DNA of 15,058 nucleotides, from positions 1 to 15,058 of the forward strand of contig JBMSGE010000026.1 of the NCBI GenBank assembly GCA_049414205.1, read 5' to 3'. The DNA comes from Nitrosomaritimum sp049414205. Its GTDB lineage: Archaea > Thermoproteota > Nitrososphaeria > Nitrososphaerales > Nitrosopumilaceae. A program made the translations under genes and the position numbers. Positions 1-6,805 of the stretch are shown here, piece by piece. Each line of letters starts with the position of its first letter. Position 1 is the first letter of the stretch. The notes under the pieces were generated by a model. The model had not been told where the DNA came from. It saw only the letters and a program-made list of their open reading frames with translations, and searched no databases.

Positions 1-187
1 CATCTAAAGGAGGTGCTGTTAGATCAACTGCATTCCAATGCAAGAGAACTCCTCTGTTACCTGCATCAACAATTTGAATCGAAGCGGAGACTACAACTCC
101 TATAATTATGAGAATAATTGCGCCAATAACAACTGCTTTTGCTTTTCCAAAATTAACATCCATTCTTGGCTGTTGGTATTTAGACAA
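1..187 (-). CDS. Band7/SPFH (prohibitin-like) membrane protein, N-terminal part
   Basis: Only the first 62 codons are in the window; the gene runs off the left edge. The protein has a short polar N-terminus, a strongly hydrophobic helix (AVVIGAIILIIIGVVVSAS), then VDAGNRGVLLHW, which resembles the start of SPFH/Band7 domains such as prohibitin and HflK/C (V.aG.rGVv). Such proteins form large oligomeric membrane scaffolds, often associated with proteases. An internal ATG at 163 would also encode the helix. The TTG at 187 is preferred because a TATA box is centred 25-26 bp upstream, as at other leaderless genes here. It is transcribed in the same direction as the next gene upstream (228-659) but has its own promoter. 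The family call rests on a short stretch, so it is probable rather than certain. Confidence 0.72.
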   Translation of the reverse strand, partial: MSKYQQPRMDVNFGKAKAVVIGAIILIIIGVVVSASIQIVDAGNRGVLLHWNAVDLTAPPLD

Positions 188-207
188 TGTGTATAGTTGT
201 GATTTAC

Positions 208-217
208 TATAATTATA
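208..217 (-). promoter_or_regulatory. TATA box of the Band7 gene
   Basis: TATAATTATA reads the same on both strands. Its centre lies 25-26 bp upstream of the TTG at 187, the archaeal TATA-to-start distance, which supports a leaderless TTG start. Confidence 0.6.
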
Positions 218-227
218 CTATGTCATT

Positions 228-659
228 TCAAGAATAAAATTTTTTGAATCCTTTCTCGGTTGGAATTAATTCAATTTTTGGACCAAATAACCCCTGTTTA
301 TGTTGCACCTTCATCAAACCTTGTTTTTCTAAACTTTCTAATGTTTCCTCTAGTTTCTCTGTATCTATTCCTAGATTTCTTTGAATGGAATTGAAATTTT
401 TTACCCCTCGATTCAATTCACCTAGAATCAACATGTCCAGTGATTGTGGTTTCATTTCTCTTGGTATGTCTTCGTGGTATTGTTTTGGTGGGGTTTGCGA
501 TATTGTCTCATTTGTAGAATCGTATGATTGCTGTGTGAATTGTTCTGGTTCTTCCTGATTCTTTTGCTTCCATTTTTGCACCAATCTGGGGATAATTCGA
601 GATAGTGGAATAATTAGGAAAAATACCAAATAGATCCATCCAAACCCATCTTGAGCCAT
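228..659 (-). CDS. Membrane-anchored winged-helix protein
   Basis: 143 residues. Residues 7-25 form one hydrophobic segment (WIYLVFFLIIPLS) followed by a basic stretch (RLVQKWKQK), which places the rest in the cytoplasm. Residues about 35-68 are a polar, Gln/Ser/Thr-rich linker. Residues about 70-143 look like a winged helix: a helix (LDMLILGELNRG), a helix-turn-helix around residues 87-116 (FNSIQRNLGIDTEKLEETLESLEKQGLM) and a beta wing ending in LIPTEKG, a common end of PadR/MarR-like wings. This suggests a membrane-tethered DNA-binding regulator or sensor, but no ligand domain is visible. The start is ATG; neither a Shine-Dalgarno site nor a strong TATA box is obvious upstream. It precedes the Band7 gene on the same strand, so a link to membrane stress is possible but unproven. 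Confidence 0.7.
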   Translation of the reverse strand: MAQDGFGWIYLVFFLIIPLSRIIPRLVQKWKQKNQEEPEQFTQQSYDSTNETISQTPPKQYHEDIPREMKPQSLDMLILGELNRGVKNFNSIQRNLGIDTEKLEETLESLEKQGLMKVQHKQGLFGPKIELIPTEKGFKKFYS

Positions 660-872
660 ACCTTGAGTTCACATGTTTCCTATTTCATCATTGTCTTTTT
701 TTGAAAGTAATTTACGCCTATTCTGAAATGCTATGTGATTTTTTTTATTCTAAATTTACCCATAATTCATAACAACTTCATATTTTAACTATTGCTAAAT
801 TTTTTAGATCAATGCAGTGATCGAATCAAACATGAAGATTCATAAAGCAAAAAAACGTTTTATCCACAAATT
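660..872. other. Divergent intergenic region
   Basis: 213 bp of AT-rich DNA separates the winged-helix gene (-) from the SNF2 gene (+). A CATAAAG element at 841-847 sits about 29 bp before the SNF2 ATG and may be its TATA box. T-runs occur at 696-702 and 739-746. I see no RNA gene or clear small ORF. Confidence 0.5.
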
Positions 873-2597
873 ATGGCAACATCGATGGAAAATTTCGGGA
901 CTTTGGAGTATGTTCTTGACAAGTATTCAAAAACATGGAGCTGGAAATTAACTGGACAACGGGCAGTAAGCATGATTTCAAAACTTGTGCCTGAAGCCTG
1001 GTATGGGGAAAACATTGATGAGGTAATTGTTCCTGACAGTACAGAAAGTGTGAAGCAACTAAAGGCCATGATGGACCGCTATCCATTAGAAATTTTATCA
1101 AAATCTGCATGGCAAAGAAAAGTAATCAAAACTTTTGCTCCCAAGCCAACACTTCCTCCAATAAAGCATAAACTAAATCGAGCAAAAACTGGAGATCAAT
1201 TTCGAGGCAAACTACTTAATTTTCAAAAGGAAGGATTGGATTTTCTCTTAAAATCATCAGGAAATGCATTACTTGCCGATGAGATGGGTCTAGGAAAAAC
1301 TGTTCAAACATTATCCTATGTGGCAACTGAAAAACAAACTTTTCCTGTATTGGTAGTGGCACCACTAGTTACACTACAAAACTGGAATCGTGAAATATCT
1401 AAATTTGTAAAGAAGAAAAGCCGAAACGGTAGAATAGTTGAAAGCGATTCTCCTTCTTCCACTATAATCAGAACAGGAAAACTTGAAGATTTACCTAAAA
1501 CTGACTTTTACATTATCAACTATGAATTACTTTACAAGAGATTACCTGATTTATCAAAACTTAACATCAAAACTGTGGTTTGCGATGAGGTTCATAATCT
1601 TCGCTCAAAAACTACTCAGAAATACAAGGCAGTGAAAGATTTAGCAGGGCAATCTTCTGTCACCTATAGAATTGGTCTATCTGGAACTCCAATTTACAAT
1701 AGAGGCTCTGAAATTTGGCCTATCGTTGATATCCTAAAACCTGGACTTCTTGGAAGCTTTAAAGAATTCTGCGAGTACTTTTGCTATGTTAATGAGAAAG
1801 GAAAGGCAATTGTTTTAGAAAACAAACGAGCATCTTTGAGAAATGAATTACAAAAACACGTTATGCTCAGAAGAAAGAAATCTGATGTTCTCAAAGAGCT
1901 AAAAGACAAAGTACGCTACAAGGAAGTAATTGATGCAGACACTGAATACTATCTTGAAGAATTAGATAAGATTTGGACTAAATTAGAAGAAGAACAAAAA
2001 GATGCAGAAACTGAATTTAAGAAATCAGCCTCCTATCAAAGAGCCATTCAAAGTGAAAGGCAAGTGGCAGGCATTGCAAAGTTACCTCATGTGATTAATT
2101 TTGTAAAAAATATTATGGAAATTGAGGAAAGTGTTGTTGTATTTTGTCATCATAAAGTCATCCACAAATTACTCCATGAACGTCTTGAAGAATTCTCACC
2201 TGTTTCTATTATTGGAGGACAGACTGATACAATGCGACAAGACCAGATAGACAAATTCCAAAAAGGCGAATCTAAACTAATGATTGCAGGCCTTAGGGCT
2301 GGAAATGTTGGTATTAATTTAACCCGTGCAAAATATGTCATATTCGCTGAATTAGATTGGAGTCCGGCAATTCACCGACAAGCTGAAGATAGACTTCATA
2401 GAATTGGCCAAAAGAATACCGTTTTTGCGTACTATTTGATTGGAAATGGAACCTTAGATGATCATGTTGCAAACATCTTGGTGGACAAGAGCTATGAAAT
2501 AGATGCGATTATGGATGAAACAGTTGATTCCTATGAAAATAAAGACAAGGCCAAACTAATCTTGGCTCAAATTCATGATAAAATCAGCTCAAAGTAA
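873..2597 (+). CDS. SNF2-family DNA-dependent ATPase/helicase
   Basis: 574 residues. This is a superfamily 2 double-stranded DNA translocase of the Swi2/Snf2 group. An N-terminal region (1-110) without a recognised domain precedes RecA lobe 1: a Q-motif-like LLNFQKEGLDFL (114-125), Walker A DEMGLGKT (136-143), motif Ia VVAPLVTLQNW (161-171), the Walker B box DEVH (238-241) and motif III GLSGTP (268-273). Lobe 2 follows: VVVFCHHK (421-428), RAGNVGINLT (475-484) and motif VI QAEDRLHRIGQ (503-513). All core motifs are intact, so it should be active. Family members remodel protein-DNA complexes or branched DNA; the compact form recalls SMARCAL1/RapA-like enzymes, but no targeting domain is evident. 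The ATG at 873 is preferred; a second in-frame ATG at 885 would remove only four residues. Its stop codon touches that of the opposing gene. Confidence 0.93.
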   Translation: MATSMENFGTLEYVLDKYSKTWSWKLTGQRAVSMISKLVPEAWYGENIDEVIVPDSTESVKQLKAMMDRYPLEILSKSAWQRKVIKTFAPKPTLPPIKHKLNRAKTGDQFRGKLLNFQKEGLDFLLKSSGNALLADEMGLGKTVQTLSYVATEKQTFPVLVVAPLVTLQNWNREISKFVKKKSRNGRIVESDSPSSTIIRTGKLEDLPKTDFYIINYELLYKRLPDLSKLNIKTVVCDEVHNLRSKTTQKYKAVKDLAGQSSVTYRIGLSGTPIYNRGSEIWPIVDILKPGLLGSFKEFCEYFCYVNEKGKAIVLENKRASLRNELQKHVMLRRKKSDVLKELKDKVRYKEVIDADTEYYLEELDKIWTKLEEEQKDAETEFKKSASYQRAIQSERQVAGIAKLPHVINFVKNIMEIEESVVVFCHHKVIHKLLHERLEEFSPVSIIGGQTDTMRQDQIDKFQKGESKLMIAGLRAGNVGINLTRAKYVIFAELDWSPAIHRQAEDRLHRIGQKNTVFAYYLIGNGTLDDHVANILVDKSYEIDAIMDETVDSYENKDKAKLILAQIHDKISSK

Positions 2598-3212
2598 CTA
2601 AATTTGTAATTTTTCCTTTATTTTCAAAAGATTCTCAATAATGTTTTGCTTTTTGTCATTTGATATTTCTTGCATGTCTTGAATTTCTTTTATTGTTTGA
2701 TCCAATATTGGCAAAATCTCTATTTGGGGATCTTTGATTTGTGGTTTGTCTTTGAATCCTCCTTTTTGAAATTTTTCAATTATTTCAATCCCCTCCGGTA
2801 AAATTTCATAAAATTTTTCCAACCCTGTTTCTTTTCTGAGAGGAGACATCAGCAGCAGATGTCTTTTTCTAAGGTCTTCGATTTCCTCTTTTACTTGATC
2901 ATCAGAAACAAGCAAGAAGGATGCCACGGTCTTGATATTTTGGGATTTTATTTCTAGCACCCTGAGAATCTTTACCCATAACGGAATTTCATCATCCCAA
3001 AGAATTTGCTTTGCAGAACTAGTGATGGAAAAGGATCCATTCTTGTTCATTTCAATCAGGCCTCGTTCCTTCAATGAGGCTAACTGATCAAGAATTCTGC
3101 CCACTCCTAATTTTTTCAAATCAGATTCCTCTATGTCCTTTTCATCAAAAGTACCCTCTTTGTTAATTCCTAAAAATAAAATTTTCAAATCGACCATAGT
3201 TAATTTTGTCAT
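2598..3212 (-). CDS. Double winged-helix domain protein
   Basis: About 204 residues from the ATG at 3212. A TTG at 3227 would add five residues, and an ATG at 3197 is also possible. The first half looks like one winged helix: GRILDQLASLKERGLIEMNKNGSFSITSSA has the recognition-helix and wing pattern of archaeal regulators. A second helical unit follows (WVKILRVLEIKSQNIKTVASFLLVSDDQVKEEIEDLRKRHLL), again with a wing-like end (FYEILPEGIEII). The C-terminal 50 residues are charged and probably coiled-coil (IKEIQDMQEISNDKKQN). It is likely a DNA-binding regulator, with target unknown. It is divergent from superoxide dismutase with about 75 bp between them, so regulation of that gene or itself is a reasonable guess. 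Its stop directly abuts the SNF2 stop. Confidence 0.7.
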   Translation of the reverse strand: MTKLTMVDLKILFLGINKEGTFDEKDIEESDLKKLGVGRILDQLASLKERGLIEMNKNGSFSITSSAKQILWDDEIPLWVKILRVLEIKSQNIKTVASFLLVSDDQVKEEIEDLRKRHLLLMSPLRKETGLEKFYEILPEGIEIIEKFQKGGFKDKPQIKDPQIEILPILDQTIKEIQDMQEISNDKKQNIIENLLKIKEKLQI

Positions 3213-3254
3213 GTGGTTTTTTTGCAATCTGCAGTTATCTTTCTTTCCACTTGC

Positions 3255-3277
3255 AAATTATATGTGGATATTTATCC
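3255..3277. promoter_or_regulatory. Shared divergent promoter with inverted repeat
   Basis: AAATTATATG at 3255-3264 is centred 27 bp before the superoxide dismutase ATG at 3287 and reads CATATAATTT on the other strand, facing the winged-helix gene. Directly beside it lies a perfect inverted repeat, GGATA-TT-TATCC (3266-3277), within the region that polymerase or a repressor would contact. This is a candidate operator. Confidence 0.5.
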
Positions 3278-3286
3278 AATTACTTT

Positions 3287-3910
3287 ATGGTGCGATACCA
3301 ACTCCCAAGATTACCATATGGGTATGATGAACTTGAACCCTTCATCGATGAACAAACAATGATCATTCACCATCAAAAACATCATCAATCATATGTAGAT
3401 GGTTTGAACAAAACACTTGAAAAAATCGGTGGAGCCTCTCATCCTCAATACATCACCTCAATTCTTTCAGATTTACAATTAATTCCTGAGGAATATCGAA
3501 ATGACATTGTTTTTTTTGGTGGGGGATTTGAAAATCATAGGTTATTTTGGGAAATAATGAATCCTGACGGAGGAGGAAATCCAAATGGAAAATTGGCCGA
3601 TTCTATTGATGTTTACTTTAATAATTTTGAGAATTTCAAAAACAAATTTCTTGATGCATCTTTGTCCATTGAGGGAAGCGGATGGTGCTGGCTTGTCTTT
3701 AATAGAACATTTAACAAAATTGAAATTATGACTACGAAAAATCAGGATAGTCCTTGGACGTATAACAAAACACCATTACTGGGTTTGGATTTATGGGAGC
3801 ATGCATACTATCTACAATATCAAAATAAAAAAAATGATTATGTCAATTCTTGGTGGAATGTGGTAAATTGGGATTATGTTGCAAATAGATTCTCAGAACT
3901 CTCGGTATGA
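3287..3910 (+). CDS. sod: Superoxide dismutase, Mn/Fe type
   Basis: 207 residues, the usual length. It converts superoxide to oxygen and hydrogen peroxide in the cytoplasm, a key defence for an aerobic ammonia oxidiser. The N-terminus (YQLPRLPYGYDELEPFID) and the HHQKHH motif (28-33) are diagnostic. The four metal ligands are present: His28, His84 (NHRLFW), Asp168 and His172 (DLWEHAYYL). Second-sphere Gln153 in NQDSPW and the GGG at 78-80 favour the manganese or cambialistic type over strict Fe-SOD. The open frame extends back to 3206, but that extension is hydrophobic and unlike the family. The ATG at 3287 fits both homology and a TATA box 27 bp upstream. It diverges from a winged-helix regulator gene. 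Confidence 0.96.
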   Translation: MVRYQLPRLPYGYDELEPFIDEQTMIIHHQKHHQSYVDGLNKTLEKIGGASHPQYITSILSDLQLIPEEYRNDIVFFGGGFENHRLFWEIMNPDGGGNPNGKLADSIDVYFNNFENFKNKFLDASLSIEGSGWCWLVFNRTFNKIEIMTTKNQDSPWTYNKTPLLGLDLWEHAYYLQYQNKKNDYVNSWWNVVNWDYVANRFSELSV

Positions 3911-3922
3911 ATTATCTGATTT

Positions 3923-3982
3923 GGGCAAGATGAGCATCTGTGCTGTAATGCCTATTGGCAGTGAAACCATAATAAATTGCCC
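3923..3982 (+). other. GC-richer intergenic patch closed by an inverted repeat
   Basis: GGGCAA (3923-3928) and TTGCCC (3977-3982) can close a 60-nt segment that also contains TGCC-TATT-GGCA. The patch is richer in GC than its surroundings, as structured RNAs often are in AT-rich archaea. It could be part of the SOD 3' UTR or a small RNA. AAGATGA at 3927-3933 is one base from a C box, but there is no D box (CTGA) at the expected distance. Confidence 0.25.
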
Positions 3983-4007
3983 TTCACAGATCTCTTACCA
4001 AAGATCA

Positions 4008-4023
4008 TTTCATTTATTTTTTT
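4008..4023 (+). terminator. T-rich terminator after sod
   Basis: T-rich DNA ends in seven T residues (4017-4023), about 110 bp after the sod stop codon. Archaeal transcription commonly ends at such T-tracts without a hairpin. Confidence 0.35.
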
Positions 4024-4027
4024 AATG

Positions 4028-4041
4028 AACAAACGTTTGTT
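4028..4041. repeat. 14-bp perfect palindrome
   Basis: AACAAACGTTTGTT is fully self-complementary and lies about 75-88 bp before the start of the gene at 4116. It has the size and symmetry of an operator for a dimeric regulator, but nothing here identifies the binder. Confidence 0.4.
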
Positions 4042-4115
4042 TTTTCTGAAAATTTAAAACAAATTTTAATTCAAAACACCTCTTATCTTATGTGTGGCAA
4101 GGAAAATAGTAACCT

Positions 4116-4481
4116 ATGAGCAATATCTATGCCCTAAAAAAAGAAGGACTTAGTGAAACAAAAACCCGCGAAGCTTTGGAAAAACTTTTGGTCGATAGAA
4201 AAAATGAATTCCGAGAAATATCGGACATGATTTTACCAAAAACATCTCTGGAACCAATAAAAAACTGGGAAGAATTTGTTCTGAATTTCTGTTTGGATGT
4301 AAATGATGCATTCAAAACTTGGTCTGGCGAAATGAATTTGAATTCAAATTCTCCTCAAAAGGCCTTAACAATTCTGCGACAACTCTCAAGAAACAAAACT
4401 AGCATGAATCAGCTATCGCATCTAATGAATATTTCATATGATCTAGCTGAAGAGTTTAAAGAAATCTACAAGCGGTTGTAG
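4116..4481 (+). CDS. Conserved-looking hypothetical protein
   Basis: 121 residues, not recognised. It is mostly helical by composition and soluble, with no signal peptide or membrane segment. Residues 10-38 (EGLSETKTREALEKLLVDRKNEF) are strongly amphipathic. The last 35 residues (ILRQLSRNKTSMNQLSHLMNISYDLAEEFKEIYKRL) have a helix-turn-helix-like spacing (MNQLSHLMNISYDLAEE), so it may bind nucleic acid or protein. The start is ATG, with a weak TATA-like TCTTATCTTATG about 28 bp upstream. It is monocistronic and convergent with the zinc-ribbon gene at 4574. Codon use and base composition match the neighbours, so it is probably real. Confidence 0.6.
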   Translation: MSNIYALKKEGLSETKTREALEKLLVDRKNEFREISDMILPKTSLEPIKNWEEFVLNFCLDVNDAFKTWSGEMNLNSNSPQKALTILRQLSRNKTSMNQLSHLMNISYDLAEEFKEIYKRL

Positions 4482-4485
4482 ATTA

Positions 4486-4493
4486 TTTTTTTT
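4486..4493 (+). terminator. T8 tract after the gene at 4116
   Basis: Eight consecutive T residues begin five bases after the stop codon, typical of archaeal T-tract termination. Confidence 0.4.
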
Positions 4494-4508
4494 AAGAAAA
4501 ATTCTAGT

Positions 4509-4528
4509 TGCACTGCTTACGCTGTGCA
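4509..4528. terminator. Hairpin between convergent genes
   Basis: TGCAC-T-GC-TTAC-GC-T-GTGCA forms a seven-pair stem with one T.T mismatch and a TTAC loop. On the minus strand it follows the zinc-ribbon gene and is followed by ATTTTTCTT, so it can act as an intrinsic terminator for that gene. A small structured RNA is the alternative. Confidence 0.4.
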
Positions 4529-4573
4529 GTAGAATCTAAAAAGGAAAGCAATTGCTAGATTGTGAAAAAACTT

Positions 4574-4717
4574 CTAGCCTCTTCCTATTCTGAATATGGC
4601 TGTACTGCATGATGGACATGTGCCCTTGATTGCAGGTTTACCATTTTTCATCGTGTATGGACTAGCGCCAGTGATTTCTCTTTTATCACGGCACTTTACA
4701 CAATAACCTATTGTCAT
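4574..4717 (-). CDS. Small zinc-ribbon protein, DUF5679-like
   Basis: 47 residues, reading MTIGYCVKCRDKREI at the N-terminus. Two CxxC knuckles, Cys6/Cys9 and Cys34/Cys37 (TCPSC), should bind one zinc ion. The centre (MKNGKPAIKGTCPSC) and the end (AIFRIGRG) match my recollection of the DUF5679 pattern of very small archaeal and bacterial zinc ribbons, for which no role is established. The short basic protein could bind nucleic acid or a ribosomal or transcription complex. The start is ATG; AGGA lies about six bases upstream and may be a weak ribosome-binding site, while no good TATA box sits at -26. It ends before the hairpin at 4509-4528. Confidence 0.85.
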   Translation of the reverse strand: MTIGYCVKCRDKREITGASPYTMKNGKPAIKGTCPSCSTAIFRIGRG

Positions 4718-4849
4718 ACAATTCCTAGGCGTGAGGTTCTATTAGCGAGAACTTGTTAAACTTTTTTTACTATGAGGCAAATTACCGATCTTAATTTTTA
4801 TGGTCCAAATCAATTTTTTTCGTAATTGTATATGGTGCTTTTCAAATAC
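4718..4849. other. Intergenic, no gene seen
   Basis: About 130 bp between the zinc-ribbon gene start and the end of the secreted-protein gene, both on the minus strand. It is AT-rich with runs of seven T (4762-4768 and 4814-4820) and holds the upstream region of the zinc-ribbon gene. I see no RNA or ORF. Confidence 0.4.
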
Positions 4850-5278
4850 TCAACTAGTGATAATTTCTAATGTTACAAAATTTGCCAAAGCATCTTGATA
4901 CAACAAACTATCCCAAACAAAAATTTCTGCATTGTATACCCCTGATTCTTTTGGGGTCCATGATAAGGATGGGCTAAAGCTTTGATAACTTGTTAAAGAT
5001 CCTGAAATCCATCCTAGTTTTACAACCATATCATTTTCATCTTTTATTTGTACAATGTATACAAAATCTTGAATCTCGTCTTGTGTATTGGTGATTTTTG
5101 CTGTGATTTGCACTTGCTGGTTTACTATAATGTGCTCCCCAAGGGTTGCTCCACTTAGGTTTACTAGTCTCTCATCATTAATCACTGCCCTCTCTAGTGG
5201 ATCTATTCCGTAGACTGGGGCTATGCCTATTGATAGAACTAGCGATGCCACTGCAAAAACAATGATTTTTTTTATCAC
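4850..5278 (-). CDS. Secreted Ig-like (CARDB/FixG-like) protein
   Basis: 142 residues. Residues 1-24 are a clear signal peptide: basic start (MIKK), hydrophobic core (IIVFAVASLVLSIGIAPV) and probable cleavage near VYG-ID. The mature part is beta-rich and resembles an immunoglobulin-like domain of the CARDB or FixG-tail kind: HIIVNQQVQITAKITN (49-64) is the typical first strand pair for such domains and WTPKESGVYNAEIFVWDS (107-124) the typical final strands. Thaumarchaea export many such proteins; they are thought to act in cell-surface contacts, but the partner here is unknown. The start is GTG, fixed by a TATA box 26 bp upstream. It has no membrane anchor at its C-terminus, so it is secreted or surface-associated. 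Confidence 0.8.
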   Translation of the reverse strand: MIKKIIVFAVASLVLSIGIAPVYGIDPLERAVINDERLVNLSGATLGEHIIVNQQVQITAKITNTQDEIQDFVYIVQIKDENDMVVKLGWISGSLTSYQSFSPSLSWTPKESGVYNAEIFVWDSLLYQDALANFVTLEIITS

Positions 5279-5300
5279 GTGTCTGTGAATTTTTTTTTGT

Positions 5301-5307
5301 TAATAAA
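5301..5307 (-). promoter_or_regulatory. TATA box of the secreted-protein gene
   Basis: TTTATTA on the minus strand is centred 26 bp upstream of the GTG at 5278, supporting a leaderless GTG start. Confidence 0.6.
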
Positions 5308-5347
5308 GCCTTACTGCATATCTATTCTATACAAATTTGGTTATTTT

Positions 5348-6796
5348 TTAGACCTTTTCCAGTGTTGAAAACTTTCTGGCTCTTGTTATTTTTCCTGGAT
5401 TTAGAATTTCTTCAGGGTCAAAGTATTCTTTTATTTTTTTGAATATCTTGTAGTTTGTAGACCCGTATTGATTTTTTATAAATCTGGATCTGGCAATACC
5501 GTCTCCATGCTCTCCAGTTATAGTTCCTCCAAGTTCTATAATCTGCTCAAAATATTTCTTTGAAATTTCATCGAGCATTTTGATTTTTTTCCTATTGGAA
5601 ATAATTCGGACATGTATGTTTCCATTTCCTGCATGTCCATACATTACAGTATTTGTATGAAATTCCTTGTTTATTTTTTCAATTATTGAAAATAACTTCC
5701 CTAGTTTCTCTAAAGGAACTGTTGCGTCTTCAATCATGTGTGGAATTCTATCTTCATGTTTTATTGATTTTAGGCTATATGATAAAGCAAGGTCTCTGAA
5801 TTTCCACCATTTTTCTATCTCATTTTTTGTTTTAGATGTTTTTACTATTTTGTCCCCCACTACATTTTTCAAATTCTTTTTATTTTTTTCAAGGTCAGAA
5901 TCATATTCTACAAAAAGCAAACAGTTGATATTTTTTTTAAATTTAAAATTAAAATTTTCCAGTGTTGATTTATCAACAAATTCTATTGCTGAGGGATTCG
6001 TGTTTTTTATTTTCAAACAGTCTTTGGCAGCATTTTGCAGTGACTGATATTCCACAATAGATAGTAATCGCCTCTGCGGAATATCTCGTATTCTGATTTT
6101 AGCCGATAGTACTATTCCTAAGGTTCCTTCAGAACCTGCCAGTATTTTGTGCGTGTCTTTAATGGATTTTATACAATCTAATCTATATCCACAAGAATTC
6201 TTAGACACTAAGGGAAATTTTTCTTTTTCTATTTTATCTGAAATTTTTAAAACATCTTTTGCAATTTTGTGATTGGTTGGAAGAGTTATTTTTTCACCCT
6301 TACCACTAACAAATGTAATTTCCTCAAGGTTGTCAATTGTACTGCCATACTTCAAGGTTCTACTACCGCTGGCGTTATTTCCAATAATTCCACCCATTGC
6401 ACAGTATGGTCCAATTGATGGGTTTGGGGGAAAAAATTTTCCATTTGTGCAAAGTATCTTGTCTAGATTCCCTTTGAAAAGCCCTGCACCTATAACGGCA
6501 TATTTCTTTTTTACATTAATAGAATTGAGTTTTTTCAAATCAATAATAATTCCTCTATTCAATGCACTTCCAACTAAACCAGTACCTGCCCCTCTAACGG
6601 TTACAGAAATTTTGTTTTTCTTTGCAAATTTTACGGTTGCAATGACATCATTTTCTGTATCTGGTATTACTACAACTTTTGGAATAACTTGGTACAAACT
6701 TGCATCCACTGAATAAAATTTTAGGATGTCTTTATCCCACAAAACCTCGCCGGATATTATTTTCCTTAAAGATTTTCTAATTTCTAAAGTATTCAT
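5348..6796 (-). CDS. FAD-linked dehydrogenase, GlcD/D-lactate dehydrogenase type
   Basis: 482 residues, the normal size of GlcD-like flavoenzymes that oxidise 2-hydroxy acids such as glycolate or D-lactate. The N-terminal PCMH-type FAD-binding domain has VVVIPDTENDV (41-51), RGAGTGLVGSA (68-78), GNNASGSRTLKYGST (139-153) and GSEGTLGI (221-228). The C-terminal FAD-oxidase domain has DATVP (357-361), GHAGNGNIHVR (387-397), GEHGDGIAR (428-436) and the family end FDPEEILNPGK (459-469). The His residues of GHAGNGNIH and GEHGDG are typical metal or substrate-site residues. There is no fused iron-sulfur domain, and no GlcE or GlcF subunit nearby, so the electron acceptor is unknown. It starts nine bases after the HD-protein gene with no promoter of its own, so the two are probably co-transcribed. 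Confidence 0.9.
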   Translation of the reverse strand: MNTLEIRKSLRKIISGEVLWDKDILKFYSVDASLYQVIPKVVVIPDTENDVIATVKFAKKNKISVTVRGAGTGLVGSALNRGIIIDLKKLNSINVKKKYAVIGAGLFKGNLDKILCTNGKFFPPNPSIGPYCAMGGIIGNNASGSRTLKYGSTIDNLEEITFVSGKGEKITLPTNHKIAKDVLKISDKIEKEKFPLVSKNSCGYRLDCIKSIKDTHKILAGSEGTLGIVLSAKIRIRDIPQRRLLSIVEYQSLQNAAKDCLKIKNTNPSAIEFVDKSTLENFNFKFKKNINCLLFVEYDSDLEKNKKNLKNVVGDKIVKTSKTKNEIEKWWKFRDLALSYSLKSIKHEDRIPHMIEDATVPLEKLGKLFSIIEKINKEFHTNTVMYGHAGNGNIHVRIISNRKKIKMLDEISKKYFEQIIELGGTITGEHGDGIARSRFIKNQYGSTNYKIFKKIKEYFDPEEILNPGKITRARKFSTLEKV

Positions 6797-6805
6797 TTGG
6801 TTTTT

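Noticed and set aside
860..1110. Minus-strand frames opposite the SNF2 N-terminus
   Set aside because: Shadows of the SNF2 gene with no promoter and no recognisable protein pattern.
3206..3286. N-terminal extension of the superoxide dismutase frame
   Set aside because: The 27 extra residues do not fit the family, and the TATA box at 3255-3264 would lie inside the coding region; the ATG at 3287 fits both homology and promoter.
3927..3982. C/D box small RNA
   Set aside because: AAGATGA resembles a C box, but no CTGA D box follows at 40-60 nt, so the assignment is not supported.
3931..4023. 31-codon frame starting at an ATG near 3931
   Set aside because: No promoter at -26, no motif, and it ends in a Phe-rich stretch produced by the T-tract terminator.
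5667..6716. Open frames on the + strand opposite the FAD dehydrogenase
   Set aside because: They are Phe/Ser/Ile-rich, as expected for the complement of an AT-rich gene, and lie over a well-conserved coding region.
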